Positions 41,126 through 51,058 of a DNA stretch of 64,000 nucleotides are shown here, piece by piece. The position numbers were made by a program, and so were the translations under genes. Every line of letters starts with the position of its first letter. Within the stretch, counting starts at the first letter, position 1. The stretch is from Streptomyces sp. CB02400 (GTDB taxonomy: Bacteria; Actinomycetota; Actinomycetes; Streptomycetales; Streptomycetaceae): contig NZ_LIWB01000002.1 in the NCBI RefSeq assembly GCF_001905725.1, forward strand, positions 171,607 to 235,606. The letters run 5' to 3'. The notes under the pieces were generated by a model. The model had not been told where the DNA came from. It made no database searches and was given only the letters and a program-made list of their open reading frames with translations.

Positions 41126-41623
41126 ATGGCAGACCGATATCTCGAGATCTCCCTGGTCAAGCGTGGAATCAGCTGCACGGCCCGACTCCTCGACGACCGG
41201 GCGCCGATCACCTGTGAAGCCGTCTGGAAATCCCTCCCGTTGTCCGGCGACGTCTACCACGCCAAGTACGCGCGCAACGAGATCTACGCCCTCTTCCCGC
41301 CCTTCGCGGACGCGGAACCGCCCCTGGAGAACCCGACGGTCACCCCCATTCCGGGCGACCTGTGCTATTTCTCCTTCGCGGGCGCCGAGTTGGGCACGAA
41401 GTCCTACGGCTACGACCGCGAGGTCCGCCCCGGTACGACGGTCGTGGACCTGGCCCTGTTCTACGAACGCAACAACCTCCTCCTCAACGGCGACGTGGGC
41501 TGGGTCCCCGGCATCGTCTGGGGCCAGGTGGTAGAGGGCCTGGACGCCATGGCCGCCGGCTGCAACGACCTGTGGCGCACGGGCGCGACCGGAGAGGCAC
41601 TCAGCTTCCGCAGGGCGCCGTAG
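41126..41623 (+). CDS. DUF3830 family protein
   Basis: A soluble protein of 165 residues. The DUF3830 pattern is visible: EISLVKRGISCTARLLDDRA, GDVYHAKYARNEIYALFPPF, GDLCYFSFAGAELGTKSYGY and a C-terminal helical end. Members have a cyclophilin-like barrel and are linked to transport and racemase-type genes, but no activity is known. It is divergent from ehuB with a 97-base gap, and faces the convergent amidase gene. It may bind or modify the transported substrate. The ATG at 41126 is preferred, though an in-frame ATG lies nine bases upstream. Its TAG stop is also the start of a repeat copy. Confidence 0.85.
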   Translation: MADRYLEISLVKRGISCTARLLDDRAPITCEAVWKSLPLSGDVYHAKYARNEIYALFPPFADAEPPLENPTVTPIPGDLCYFSFAGAELGTKSYGYDREVRPGTTVVDLALFYERNNLLLNGDVGWVPGIVWGQVVEGLDAMAAGCNDLWRTGATGEALSFRRAP

Positions 41624-41782
41624 CTGCGGGGGCGCACGGACGCCGGAGAGCGACGTAACTGCGGGCAGCCGTGCCGCTGGGGCGGCATCCCACCCCCGTA
41701 GCTGCGGGCAGTCGTGCCTCCCCCAGTGCCTGAACGGCCTGGGAGGTACCCCCAGGGCGGCACGGGTGGGCGCAGCGGCACC
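41620..41782. repeat. Dispersed intergenic repeat, copy B (inverted)
   Basis: It carries GTAGCTGCGGGC at both 41621 and 41698 and ends GGGCGCAGCGGCACC. Read on the minus strand, the part from 41782 to 41698 matches copy A (23517-23616). The first GTAGCTGCGG supplies the stop of the DUF3830 gene. Confidence 0.85.
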
Positions 41783-41832
41783 CCGCCGACGCGGGCAAGC
41801 GATCCGGCCCGCGCCCACACCCGCGCCGGCCA

Positions 41833-43227
41833 CTACTCGGCCGACGTACCCGCCCCCGCCCCGTACAGCGCGTGCGCGCCCCGCAGCACGAGGTCGTCGC
41901 GATGGCGCGCCGCGACGATCTGGAGCCCGATGGGCAGCCCGTCCCCGTCGACTCCCACCGGGACGGTGGCCGCCGGCTGCTGGGTCATGTTGAAGGGGTA
42001 CGTGAACGGCGTCCACCCCGTCCACCGCCGGTGCCCGGACCCCTTCGGCACCTCCGCGCCCGCCTCGAACGCCGTGATCGGCACGGTCGGGGTGACCAGC
42101 AGGTCGTAGCGGTCGTGGAAGCGGCCCATCCGGCGGCCCAGGCCCATCCGGACGTCCACCGCGGCCAGGTACTCCAGCGCCGAGTACCGGGCCCCGGCAC
42201 CGCAGATCTCCCGCAGCCCCGGATCGAGTTGTTCCCGCTGCTCACGGGTGAGGTGCTGGGCCACCCGTGCCGCACCGGCGAACCACAGGGTGTGGAAGGC
42301 CTCCACCGGGTCGGTGAGATCGGGGTCGGTCTCCTCGACGTACGCGCCGAGCCCGGCCAGCCGCTCCACCGCCCGCCGCACCGCCGCCGCGACCTCCGGA
42401 CGCACCGCGACCTGCCCGCCCAGCGACGGCGAGTACGCCACCCGCAGCCCGCGCACCCCGCCCGCGAGCCCCTCCGAGAACGAGCCGGACGCCGGCCCGA
42501 GCGCCGACCAGTCACGGGAGTCCGGGCCGCCGATCACATCCATCAGCAGTGCCGCGTCCGCCGCGTCCCGGGTCATCGGACCGACGTGCGCCAGCGTGCC
42601 GAACGCGCTCGCCGGATACAGCGGCACCCTCCCGTACGTCGGCTTCAGTGCGAAGATCCCGCAGAACGCGGCCGGGATCCGGACACTGCCCCCGCCGTCC
42701 GTGCCCAGGGCGAGGGGTCCCGCGCCCAGCGCCACGGCCGCCGCCGCGCCCCCGCTGGACCCGCCCGCCGTGCGTGTCGGGTCGTGCGGGTTGCGCGTGA
42801 CACCGCTCAGCGGCGAGTCCGTCACGCCCTTCCAGCCGAACTCGGGGGTCGTGGTCTTGCCCAGGAACACCGCGCCGTGCTCGCGCAGCCGGGCAACCGA
42901 GGGCGCGTCCTCGTCCCAGCGGCCCGCCGCCGGGTCGATGGTCCGCGAGCCCTTCAGGGTCGGGGCGCCGCGCAGCAGCAGGATGTCCTTCACCGTGACC
43001 GGCACCCCGTCCAGCAGCCCGCACGGCTCACCGCGCCGCCACCGCTCCTCGGACGCCCGCGCCTGCTCCAGCGCCTCCTCGGCCAGCAGCCGGACGAACG
43101 CGTTCACCTCCGGCTGGATCTCCTCCGCCCGCTCCAGCGCCGCCCGGACCACCTCCACCGGGCTGAACTCGCCTTCGCGGTAACCATCGAGGAGTCGTAC
43201 GGCGGTCAGCTCGGTGAGCTCGGACAT
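41833..43227 (-). CDS. Amidase (amidase signature family)
   Basis: A cytoplasmic amidase of 464 residues. The signature region carries the catalytic Lys in GVPVTVKDILLLRGAPTLKG, the cis-Ser in TRTAGGSSGGAAAAVALGAG and the nucleophile Ser in GTDGGGSVRIPAAFCG, so the Ser-cisSer-Lys triad is intact. It hydrolyses an amide to a carboxylate and ammonia. AGGAGG lies four bases before the ATG. It shares the minus strand with the 2-hydroxyacid dehydrogenase, 17 bases downstream of it, so they are co-transcribed. The substrate is probably linked to the ehu cargo. Confidence 0.93.
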   Translation of the reverse strand: MSELTELTAVRLLDGYREGEFSPVEVVRAALERAEEIQPEVNAFVRLLAEEALEQARASEERWRRGEPCGLLDGVPVTVKDILLLRGAPTLKGSRTIDPAAGRWDEDAPSVARLREHGAVFLGKTTTPEFGWKGVTDSPLSGVTRNPHDPTRTAGGSSGGAAAAVALGAGPLALGTDGGGSVRIPAAFCGIFALKPTYGRVPLYPASAFGTLAHVGPMTRDAADAALLMDVIGGPDSRDWSALGPASGSFSEGLAGGVRGLRVAYSPSLGGQVAVRPEVAAAVRRAVERLAGLGAYVEETDPDLTDPVEAFHTLWFAGAARVAQHLTREQREQLDPGLREICGAGARYSALEYLAAVDVRMGLGRRMGRFHDRYDLLVTPTVPITAFEAGAEVPKGSGHRRWTGWTPFTYPFNMTQQPAATVPVGVDGDGLPIGLQIVAARHRDDLVLRGAHALYGAGAGTSAE

Positions 43228-43244
43228 GCGGCCTCCTGGAGACG

Positions 43245-44192
43245 TCAGTGACCCGGTACATACCCGCGCTGCTTGTCGACCACGTTCTCCAGCGGCCGGC
43301 CCGCCGCCCACAGCTCGAACAACTCCACGAACTGCTCGCCGAGTTCGTCCCGCCAGCCGACCGTGTCCCCGCTCATGTGCGGCGACACGACCAGTCCCGG
43401 GAGCTGCCACAGGGGACTGTCCGGGGTGAGCGGCTCGTTCTCGAATACGTCCAGCGCGGCGCCCGCGATCCAGCGCCGCCGCACCGCCTCGGCCAGCGCG
43501 TCCTCCACGACGAGCTGTCCCCGGCCGACGTTGACGAAGTGCGCGGACGGCTGCATCACACCGAAGCGGCGGGCGTCGAACATGCCGCGCGTCGACTCCG
43601 TCAGCGGCGCCGCGGCGATCACCCAGTCCGCGCGGGCCAGCAGCCGGTCGAGATCGTCCGGGCCGTGCACACCGGCCCGTGCGGTGCGCCCTACCAGGGC
43701 CGCCTTGACGCCGAGCGCGCCGAGCGTGCCGGCGATCGCCCGGCCGATGGGCCCGGAGCCGACCACGACGGCACGGGTCCCGGCGACCCTGCGGGACTCC
43801 CGGTGCCGCCAGGTCCGCTCCCGCTGGAGGTCCAGCGTCCGCGGCAGGTCCTTGGCGAAGGCGAGGACGAGCGCGGCGACGTACTCGGCGATCGGCCGGT
43901 CGAAGACGCCGCGCGCGTTGGTGACCACCGTGTCGGAGGCGGCGAGTTCCGGACAGAGCAGATGGTCCACGCCCGCGCTCGCCGTGTGCACCCAGCGTGG
44001 CCGGGGCCCCTCGCCCGGCCACGCCTCGCGCACCGCGTGCGAGGTGAAGTCCCACACCAGCAGCACGTCCGCGGACGGCAGGCGCCCGGCGAGCGTCGAG
44101 GCGTCCGCGTGCTCCACCCGCACCCGGCCGGTGAGCCTGCCGAGGCGGGGGAGCGGGTCGGCGTCGAGCACGAGCAGCGTGGGGGTGGTCAT
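43245..44192 (-). CDS. D-2-hydroxyacid dehydrogenase
   Basis: An NAD-dependent dehydrogenase of 315 residues. The cofactor site is VVVGSGPIGRAIAGTLGALG. The catalytic residues sit in VNVGRGQLVVEDALAEAV (Arg), ALDVFENEPLTPDSPLW (Glu), and SPHMSGDTVGWRDEL (His). It oxidises a D-2-hydroxyacid or reduces a 2-ketoacid. It lies first in the two-gene operon with the amidase, divergent from the maleate-isomerase-like pair at 44400. The GRTAR-type residue after the dinucleotide motif suggests possible NADP use. Confidence 0.92.
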   Translation of the reverse strand: MTTPTLLVLDADPLPRLGRLTGRVRVEHADASTLAGRLPSADVLLVWDFTSHAVREAWPGEGPRPRWVHTASAGVDHLLCPELAASDTVVTNARGVFDRPIAEYVAALVLAFAKDLPRTLDLQRERTWRHRESRRVAGTRAVVVGSGPIGRAIAGTLGALGVKAALVGRTARAGVHGPDDLDRLLARADWVIAAAPLTESTRGMFDARRFGVMQPSAHFVNVGRGQLVVEDALAEAVRRRWIAGAALDVFENEPLTPDSPLWQLPGLVVSPHMSGDTVGWRDELGEQFVELFELWAAGRPLENVVDKQRGYVPGH

Positions 44193-44399
44193 GAGCCGCC
44201 GTTTCTCCGGGCTGGCCGGGGTCTTCGGGAGGGTGATGCCGGTGTTCTCGGGAGGGCGGTGGCGGGGTCTTCGGGAAGGAAATGGCCGGAGTCTGAGATG
44301 CGCGGATTGACCACGCTCGCACCCCAACCTACCGTCGTCAACACGGGCGTTCTCGCGATCCGTTGTGTGCTCGTCTCCCAGCGTGAGGCCGGTGCTGAC

Positions 44400-45251
44400 A
44401 TGGACGTCTCCTTTCTCGGTGGCCCCGGCCCGCAACGCGGTGTCGGTGTCGTCGCCCCCTTCGACTTCGCGCTGGACCGCGAGCTGTGGCGCTGGGTGCC
44501 GGACGAGGTGTCCCTGCACCTCACCCGCACGCCGTACGTGCCGGTCGAGGTGAGTCTCGACCTGGCCCGGCTGATCAGCGAGCACGAGACGCTCGGCGAC
44601 GCGGTGCGCACCCTCACCGCGGTCGCGCCCGAGGTCGTCGCCTACGCCTGCACGTCGGGCAGCTTCGTCGGCGGGATCGTCGGCGAGCGCGCGATGTGCG
44701 AGGCGATGAGCAGGGCCGGCGCGGTCCCGGCCGTCACCACCTCCGGCGCGCTCCTCGAAGCCCTGGTGGAACTGGACGTACGCCGGGTCGCCCTGGTCAC
44801 GCCGTACACCGTGTCGGTCACCCGGGCGTTGGAGAGCTATGTCGCGCGGGCTGGCGTCACGGTCACCGGGTGCGCGTACATGGGGCTGACCCGGCAGATC
44901 TGGAAGGTCACCTACCGAGAGGTGGTGGACATGGCCCGGCGGGCCGCGGTCCACGGCCGGCTCGGCGCGGCGGACGCGCTGTTCCTCTCCTGCACCAATC
45001 TGCCGACCTACGACGTCATCCCGCAGCTCGAAGCCGAACTGCGCATACCGGTCATCTCGGCCAACCAGGTGACCATGTGGGCGGCGTTGCGCCGATTGGG
45101 TACCCGGGCGGTGGGACCGTATCAGGCGCTGATCGACGCGTCGGCGCGCTCCGGGACCGTACTGCCGGGCCAGGCGTCCGGCTCCGTACTTCCGGATGTA
45201 CCGGACGTGCCGAACGTGCCGGAAGAGAAGCAGCAGGAAGGCTGGACATGA
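44400..45251 (+). CDS. Maleate cis-trans isomerase family protein (EutA-like)
   Basis: A protein of 283 residues of the Asp/Glu racemase superfamily. Two catalytic cysteines are seen in [12 protein letters not shown] and LFLSCTNLPTYDV. The fold resembles maleate isomerase, arylmalonate decarboxylase and the ectoine-utilisation protein EutA. The C-terminus is a low-complexity Val/Pro tail (SVLPDVPDVPNVPEEK). The ATG at 44400 is the best start; GTG at 44367 is possible. Its stop overlaps the start of the next gene (ATGA). It is divergent from the dehydrogenase/amidase pair. Confidence 0.85.
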   Translation: MDVSFLGGPGPQRGVGVVAPFDFALDRELWRWVPDEVSLHLTRTPYVPVEVSLDLARLISEHETLGDAVRTLTAVAPEVVAYACTSGSFVGGIVGERAMCEAMSRAGAVPAVTTSGALLEALVELDVRRVALVTPYTVSVTRALESYVARAGVTVTGCAYMGLTRQIWKVTYREVVDMARRAAVHGRLGAADALFLSCTNLPTYDVIPQLEAELRIPVISANQVTMWAALRRLGTRAVGPYQALIDASARSGTVLPGQASGSVLPDVPDVPNVPEEKQQEGWT

Positions 45252-45979
45252 CCGCACTGGGATTCCTCTACCCGGGCCACTCCGCAGAGGACGACTATCC
45301 GCGTATCGAGCAGTTGCTGGGCAGCGACATCCGGGTGGACCTGGTGCACACCGACATCGGTGAGGACGCGCACCGGGTGGACGCGCTGTTGCAGATGGGC
45401 GCGCCCGAGCGGTTGGCGGCCGGCCTCCAGCAGTTGCGCCTCTCGGGCGCCGAGGCGGTGGTGTGGGCCTGCACCAGCGGCAGCTTCGTGCACGGCTGGG
45501 AGGGCGCCCACGAGCAGGTGCGCAACCTCGCCAGGGCGGCGGGCATGCCGGCGTCGTCGACGTCGTTCGCCTTCATGCACGCGGCGCAGGAGGTCGGGGC
45601 GCGGCGGGTCGCCGTGGGCGCGACCTACCCGGACGACGTGGCCGTGCTCTTCGCCGGGTTCCTGCGGGCCGGCGGCGTGGAGGTGACCGGGGTGCGCAGC
45701 TCCGGGATCGTCACGGCGGCGGAGGTCGGCACCTGGGGCGAGGAGGAGGTGTTCGCCCTGGCCCGCGCGGCCGACACCCCGGACGCGGACGCGCTGCTGC
45801 TGCCGGACACGGCCCTGCACACGGTGGCGCACATCCCCGCCCTGGAGAAGGAGCTGGGCAAGCCGGTCCTGACCGCCAACCAGGTCACGGTCTGGGAGGC
45901 CCTCAGGCTGGCGGACCGCAGGGTGAACGCTCCCGGACTGGGGGCGCTGTTCACGCGGGAACCGATCGTGCAGGTCTGA
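45248..45979 (+). CDS. Second maleate-isomerase-like protein, one catalytic Cys missing
   Basis: A protein of 243 residues, paralogous to the preceding gene and coupled to it by four bases. The first cysteine motif is kept ([12 protein letters not shown]), but where the partner has LSCTN this reads [11 protein letters not shown], so the second cysteine is lost. Arylmalonate-decarboxylase-like enzymes use a single cysteine, so it may catalyse another reaction, or the two may act as a heteromer. It is followed by a terminator-like hairpin. Confidence 0.85.
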   Translation: MTALGFLYPGHSAEDDYPRIEQLLGSDIRVDLVHTDIGEDAHRVDALLQMGAPERLAAGLQQLRLSGAEAVVWACTSGSFVHGWEGAHEQVRNLARAAGMPASSTSFAFMHAAQEVGARRVAVGATYPDDVAVLFAGFLRAGGVEVTGVRSSGIVTAAEVGTWGEEEVFALARAADTPDADALLLPDTALHTVAHIPALEKELGKPVLTANQVTVWEALRLADRRVNAPGLGALFTREPIVQV

Positions 45980-45996
45980 CCGTCCCGCACACGGAA

Positions 45997-46160
45997 GAAC
46001 CCCGGTCCCGCTTCCGCGGGCCGGGGTTCTGTTCGAGCGCCGGGCAGGCCTTGCACCTGCATCTCCCCACAGGAAGTGGGGCGTCTTTCCTTGGACCACC
46101 AACGCATGTCCACTGTCGGGGGGCGACCCCCTCAGCGAGCAAGATGATCGTATCGCATGA
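45997..46160 (-). ncRNA. Candidate structured small RNA with terminator
   Basis: The 302-base gap before the LLM gene holds several hairpins: GGGGG/CCCCC (46119-46131), CCCCAC/GTGGGG (46065-46081), GCAGG/CCTGC (46044-46060), and GAACCCCGG/CCGGGGTTC (45997-46029) with an inner CCCGC/GCGGG. Read on the minus strand they form an RNA of up to 165 bases ending in a terminator. The last hairpin is also the terminator for the plus-strand isomerase genes. I do not recognise an Rfam family. Confidence 0.4.
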
Positions 46161-46281
46161 TCGTCGAGTGCGCACACCGCCGGGTGCCGGGGGATGCCGG
46201 GAAAGGGGGGAGGGAATAACCGGGGACCGTCTCCTGTTACGTCGCGCAGCGAACGTCACACCCCACAGGAGGCACCCCACC

Positions 46282-47357
<1,076 letters not shown>

Positions 47358-47382
<25 letters not shown>

Positions 47383-49235
47383 ACCCCGGGCGTGCCCAGC
47401 AGCTCGGAGATGCGGTCCGGCGACACCGGACGGGAGTACAGCCACCCCTGACCGGTGTCGCACCCGATCCGGCGCAGCCTCGTCGCCTGCGCCGACGTCT
47501 CCACGCACTCCGCGGTGACCGTCAGGCCGAGCCGGTGGGCGAGCTGCACCATCGCCTCGACGATGACCTCGTCCGCCGGGTTCGGCGGGGCGGCGGCGCG
47601 CTCCTCGTACTGGAAGCCCCGTACGAAGGAGCCGTCCAGCTTCAGCACCGACACCGGCAGCCGGCTGAGGTAGGCCAGGTTCGAGTAGCCGGTGCCGAAG
47701 TCGTCGATGGCGATGCGTACGCCCATGTCGCTGAGCGCCTTCAGGGCCTGGATCGGCCGGCCGGAGGAGCCCATCACCGCCGACTCGGTCAGTTCCAGTT
47801 GCAGCAGCTCCGGTTCCAGGCCCGTCTCCTTCAGGGTGTCGGCGACGTCCGCCACCAGGTCGGAGTCCCACACCTGGCGGACCGCTACGTTCACGCTGAC
47901 GAAGATCGGCGGCCCGTCCGGGTGCTGCACCTGCCAGTCGCGGGCCTGCCGGCAGGCGGTGCGCAGCACCCAGCGGCCGAGCGGCACGATCGAGCCGTCC
48001 TCCTCCGCCAGTGAGATGAACCGATTCGGCGTCAGCGTGCCGAATCGTGGATGGTGCCAGCGGATCAGCGCCTCCACGCCGTGCACCCGGTCGTCCTCCA
48101 TGCCCACCAGCGGCTGGTACTCCAGCGCGAACTCGCCCCGGTCGATGGCGGGGCGCAGCGTGGACGCGAGGGCCTGGCGGGTCACGCGGGAGGCGTTGCG
48201 TTCCGGGTCGAACAGCGTCCAGCGGGCCTTTCCGTCGGCCTTCGCCCAGTACAGCGTCGTGTCGGCGGCCTGCATCAGCGCGGTGGGCGTGGTCCCGGCG
48301 GCATGCCGCTCGACCACCCCGATCGACGCCGACACCGACAGCCTGCGCCCGGAGAGGTCGAAGGGCGCCTGGATCGCGTCGAGCAGCGACTCGGCGAGGT
48401 CGGCGAGCTGCTCGGTGCCGGTGGAGTCCTCGACCAGCAGCGCGAACTCGTCCCCGCCGAGCCGGGCGACCAGCGGGGTGCCGGTCCTGGCCGCGTCCTT
48501 CGCGCACTGTTTGAGCCGTTCGGCTACGGCGGCGAGGAGCTGGTCGCCGACGCGGTGGCCCAGGGTGTCGTTGACGGCCTTGAACCCGTCCAGGTCGAGG
48601 TAGCACAGCCCGATCCGGCCGGTGCCGCCCTCCTCGTACGATTCCGCCTCCAGCGCGGCCGTCAGCCGTTCGAAGAACAGGGTGCGGTTGGGCAGCCGGG
48701 TCACCGGGTCGTGCATCCGCAGGTGGCGCAGCTGCGCCTGGAGTTCGTGGTGGTCGCCGATGTCGGCGACCGACAGCAGCACGCCCCCGTCGTCGGCGGG
48801 CAGCGGGGCGACCGTCACCCGCACCCACAGCGCGTGCCCCTCCGGGTGCTTCAGCCGGCGGGTGCAGCGCAGCCGGGACCGCCGTCCGCGCAGCAGCTCC
48901 CGGTAGGCGTGCCAGGTACGGGCGTCGGAGGCCAGGTCCACCAGGTCGGCGGCGACGGCACCGGCCAGGGTCTCCGGATCGCGGCCCAGCAGGGTGGCGA
49001 GGGCCGCGTTGGCGCCGGTCACCATGCCCTCGCGGTCGACGACGGCCATGGCGAGCGGCGCGGCCGTGAAGACGGAGCGGTACGACGGGGACGGCGGGGG
49101 TGACGGGGACGGCGGGGGTGACGGGGACGGCGGGGGCGGGGATTCCGTACGCGGAGACGTGGTGATCTCACTCTCTGTGACCGTCGGCCGGTTGAGTTCC
49201 GCCGCGGGCGCCGGCCCTTCGGACGTTCCGCTCAC
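47358..49235 (-). CDS. cdgA: PAS-GGDEF-EAL c-di-GMP enzyme CdgA
   Basis: A protein of 625 residues. A Pro/Ser-rich linker of 15-bp DNA repeats (residues 33-51) precedes a PAS domain (about 52-165), GGDEF at 260-264 ([11 protein letters not shown]), and an EAL domain from 370 with EAL at 388-390 ([12 protein letters not shown]). The inhibitory RxxD site before GGDEF is absent. No membrane helix is visible, so it acts in the cytoplasm. CdgA of S. coelicolor is a BldD-controlled diguanylate cyclase, and its overexpression blocks aerial growth. The locus and architecture support that name. The gene overlaps the LLM gene. Confidence 0.9.
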
Positions 49236-49576
49236 CGCTCGCTCCCGCAGTGCACTCGATCGCTGTCCGTGCAGAAAGTCTCAGAGTCTCAGGAAAGTGT
49301 GCCGATCATAAGGGCCCACGCCGGGGCCTTCCAGCCACTGTCCGGTCTCCAGGACGGATCCGCATCCCTGCCCGACCGTTTCTGCCCGCCGGTGGACGGC
49401 TTCTGCTCCCCTCCGACCAGTTGTGACGTTCCGTGAGTGTGCGAGGTGTCGGTCCCGCCCGGTCCCGCCCGAATACCCGCGTTTCTCACTCGTCCGGTGC
49501 AGCCGAACAGGGCGTAGTACGACAAATACACACAATCTGGGTGCGGTGTCCCGTGAACCGTCTCCCGGAGGTCCCC
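49236..49576. other. Divergent cdgA / M6 protease promoter region
   Basis: This 341-base stretch holds no gene. It contains an imperfect BldD-like site at 49424-49437 (TGACGTTCCGTGAG) and a pair of TCAG repeats (49279-49293). A GGAGG at 49568-49572 serves the M6 protease. Confidence 0.5.
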
Positions 49577-50938
49577 GTGCCGCGTCAGCTCACCCCGAGA
49601 GGACTCGGCCGTGAGGCTCTTCGGCGGAGGCTGGGGCGACTGGGCCGATCGGGTGCACCGGGTGCACCGGGTGCGTCAGGCGTACGGGGCGTGCGCCCCC
49701 GGCTGCGCAGCACCGCCGCGATGTGCACCACCATGTCGGCGCTCGCGGCGACCTCGATGGTGAGCGTCCCCTCCGTCGCCGAGCCCTTCTCCGCGGCGCC
49801 CTGCGCCCTCACCCGCACCACCGCCCACCACTCCGAGGGCCTGGACACCTGGAACGCCGCCTACCCCCGCCCCGCGCGGAGCCTGGACGCGGTGATGGTC
49901 TTCCTCTCCTTCCCCGACTCCCATCCCCTGACCACGCCCGCCGAACTCGCCGCCGACCACTTCCCCGCCACCAGCCACTTCTTCGAGCGGGCCTCCTACG
50001 GCAGGTTCACCCTGCGTCCGCACCCCCTGCGGCAGTGGTTCCGGATGCCGCGCCCCTCCACGGAGTACGCCATACAGCGCGACTGGACCGTCACCCACCG
50101 GGCCGCCTACCTGCGGGACGCGCTCGCCGTGACCGACCGGCACGTCGACTTCTCGCGCTACGACATCGTGTACTTCGTCGCCGACCCGGACGCGCCGGGC
50201 GTGGACTCCGACGCCACGAAGGTCGTCAACCTGGACACCCCGCTGCGCGCCGACGGCACCGACATCCGCCGGGTCGTCACGGTCTTCGAGAACCACCCCC
50301 CGGACCGGCTCGTCCTCGCCCACGAGACCGGCCACGTCTTCGACCTGCCGGACCTCTACCACCGGCCCGTGGACGGCAAGGGCGACTGGGACACCCACGT
50401 CGGCGACTGGGACCTCATGGGCAGCCAGTTCGCCCTCGCACCCGACCTCTTCGGCTGGCACAAGTGGAAGCTGGGCTGGCTGGAGTCCCGGCAGGTGCGG
50501 TGCGTGCAGGACGCGGGGCCGGTACGGCTGACACTGGAGCCGCTCGGGGCGGGACCGGGGACGCCGGTGACGGGTGCCGCCGGGGCGCCGTCCTTCGGTC
50601 TCGGCCGGGGCACCAAGCTCGCGGTGGTGCGCACCGGCCCCGACAGCGTGCTCGCCTTCGAGGCCCGGGGGCCGGTCGGCAACGACACGAGGGCCTGCCG
50701 GCAGGGGGTGCTGGTGTACCGGGTGAGCAGCGGCACCCGGTCCGGACGCGGCCCCATCGAGGTCGTCGACGCCCACCCGCACACCGAGGCGTGCTGGGAG
50801 GACTCGGTCTACCCGCCGCTCGCCGACGCCCCGGTCGCCCTCGGCGAGAGCTTCACGGTGCCGGGGGAGTCCGTACGGGTGGAGGTGGAGGGACGTACGC
50901 CGTCGGGGGCGTGGACGGTGAGGATCACCACACGGTAG
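49577..50938 (+). CDS. Secreted M6-type metalloprotease-like protein
   Basis: A protein of 453 residues with the zinc motif HETGHVFDLPD, matching HExxHxxxxxD-like M6 peptidases. The N-terminus has arginines, then repeats (GAPGAPGASG), then a hydrophobic stretch (ALAATSMVSVPSVAEPFSAA) that could be a signal. The C-terminal part carries beta-rich segments (VLVYRVSSGTRSGRGPIEVV). The GTG at 49577 has GGAGG five bases upstream. It probably cleaves surface or extracellular proteins. A terminator follows. Confidence 0.85.
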   Translation: MPRQLTPRGLGREALRRRLGRLGRSGAPGAPGASGVRGVRPRLRSTAAMCTTMSALAATSMVSVPSVAEPFSAAPCALTRTTAHHSEGLDTWNAAYPRPARSLDAVMVFLSFPDSHPLTTPAELAADHFPATSHFFERASYGRFTLRPHPLRQWFRMPRPSTEYAIQRDWTVTHRAAYLRDALAVTDRHVDFSRYDIVYFVADPDAPGVDSDATKVVNLDTPLRADGTDIRRVVTVFENHPPDRLVLAHETGHVFDLPDLYHRPVDGKGDWDTHVGDWDLMGSQFALAPDLFGWHKWKLGWLESRQVRCVQDAGPVRLTLEPLGAGPGTPVTGAAGAPSFGLGRGTKLAVVRTGPDSVLAFEARGPVGNDTRACRQGVLVYRVSSGTRSGRGPIEVVDAHPHTEACWEDSVYPPLADAPVALGESFTVPGESVRVEVEGRTPSGAWTVRITTR

Positions 50939-50945
50939 ATGCGAC

Positions 50946-50975
50946 GAAGGCCCCTCGCTTCCGCGAGGGGCCTTC
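50946..50975. terminator. Bidirectional terminator (M6 protease and tRNA-Lys)
   Basis: GAAGGCCCCTCGC pairs perfectly with GCGAGGGGCCTTC (13 bp) around TTCC. Confidence 0.88.
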
Positions 50976-50984
50976 ATCGTGTCG

Positions 50985-51058
50985 TGCGCCGCCAGGGACT
51001 CGAACCCCGGACCCGCTGATTAAGAGTCAGCTGCTCTAACCAACTGAGCTAGCGGCGC
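50985..51058 (-). tRNA. tRNA-Lys (anticodon CTT), copy 3
   Basis: A 74-base cloverleaf identical to the other two copies, with the CTT anticodon in loop CTCTTAA. The first ten bases (51049-51058) are also the end of the primase-like coding region, whose stop TAG is the D-stem start. Confidence 0.97.

Noticed and set aside
40114..45979. A complete ectoine degradation cluster
   Set aside because: The transporter order fits, but eutB, eutC, eutD/doeA and the aminotransferase genes are absent, so only uptake and EutA-like proteins can be supported.
45997..46140. A tRNA or SRP RNA in the hairpin region
   Set aside because: No cloverleaf with a T-loop sequence and no GGAAGG-type SRP apical motif could be matched.
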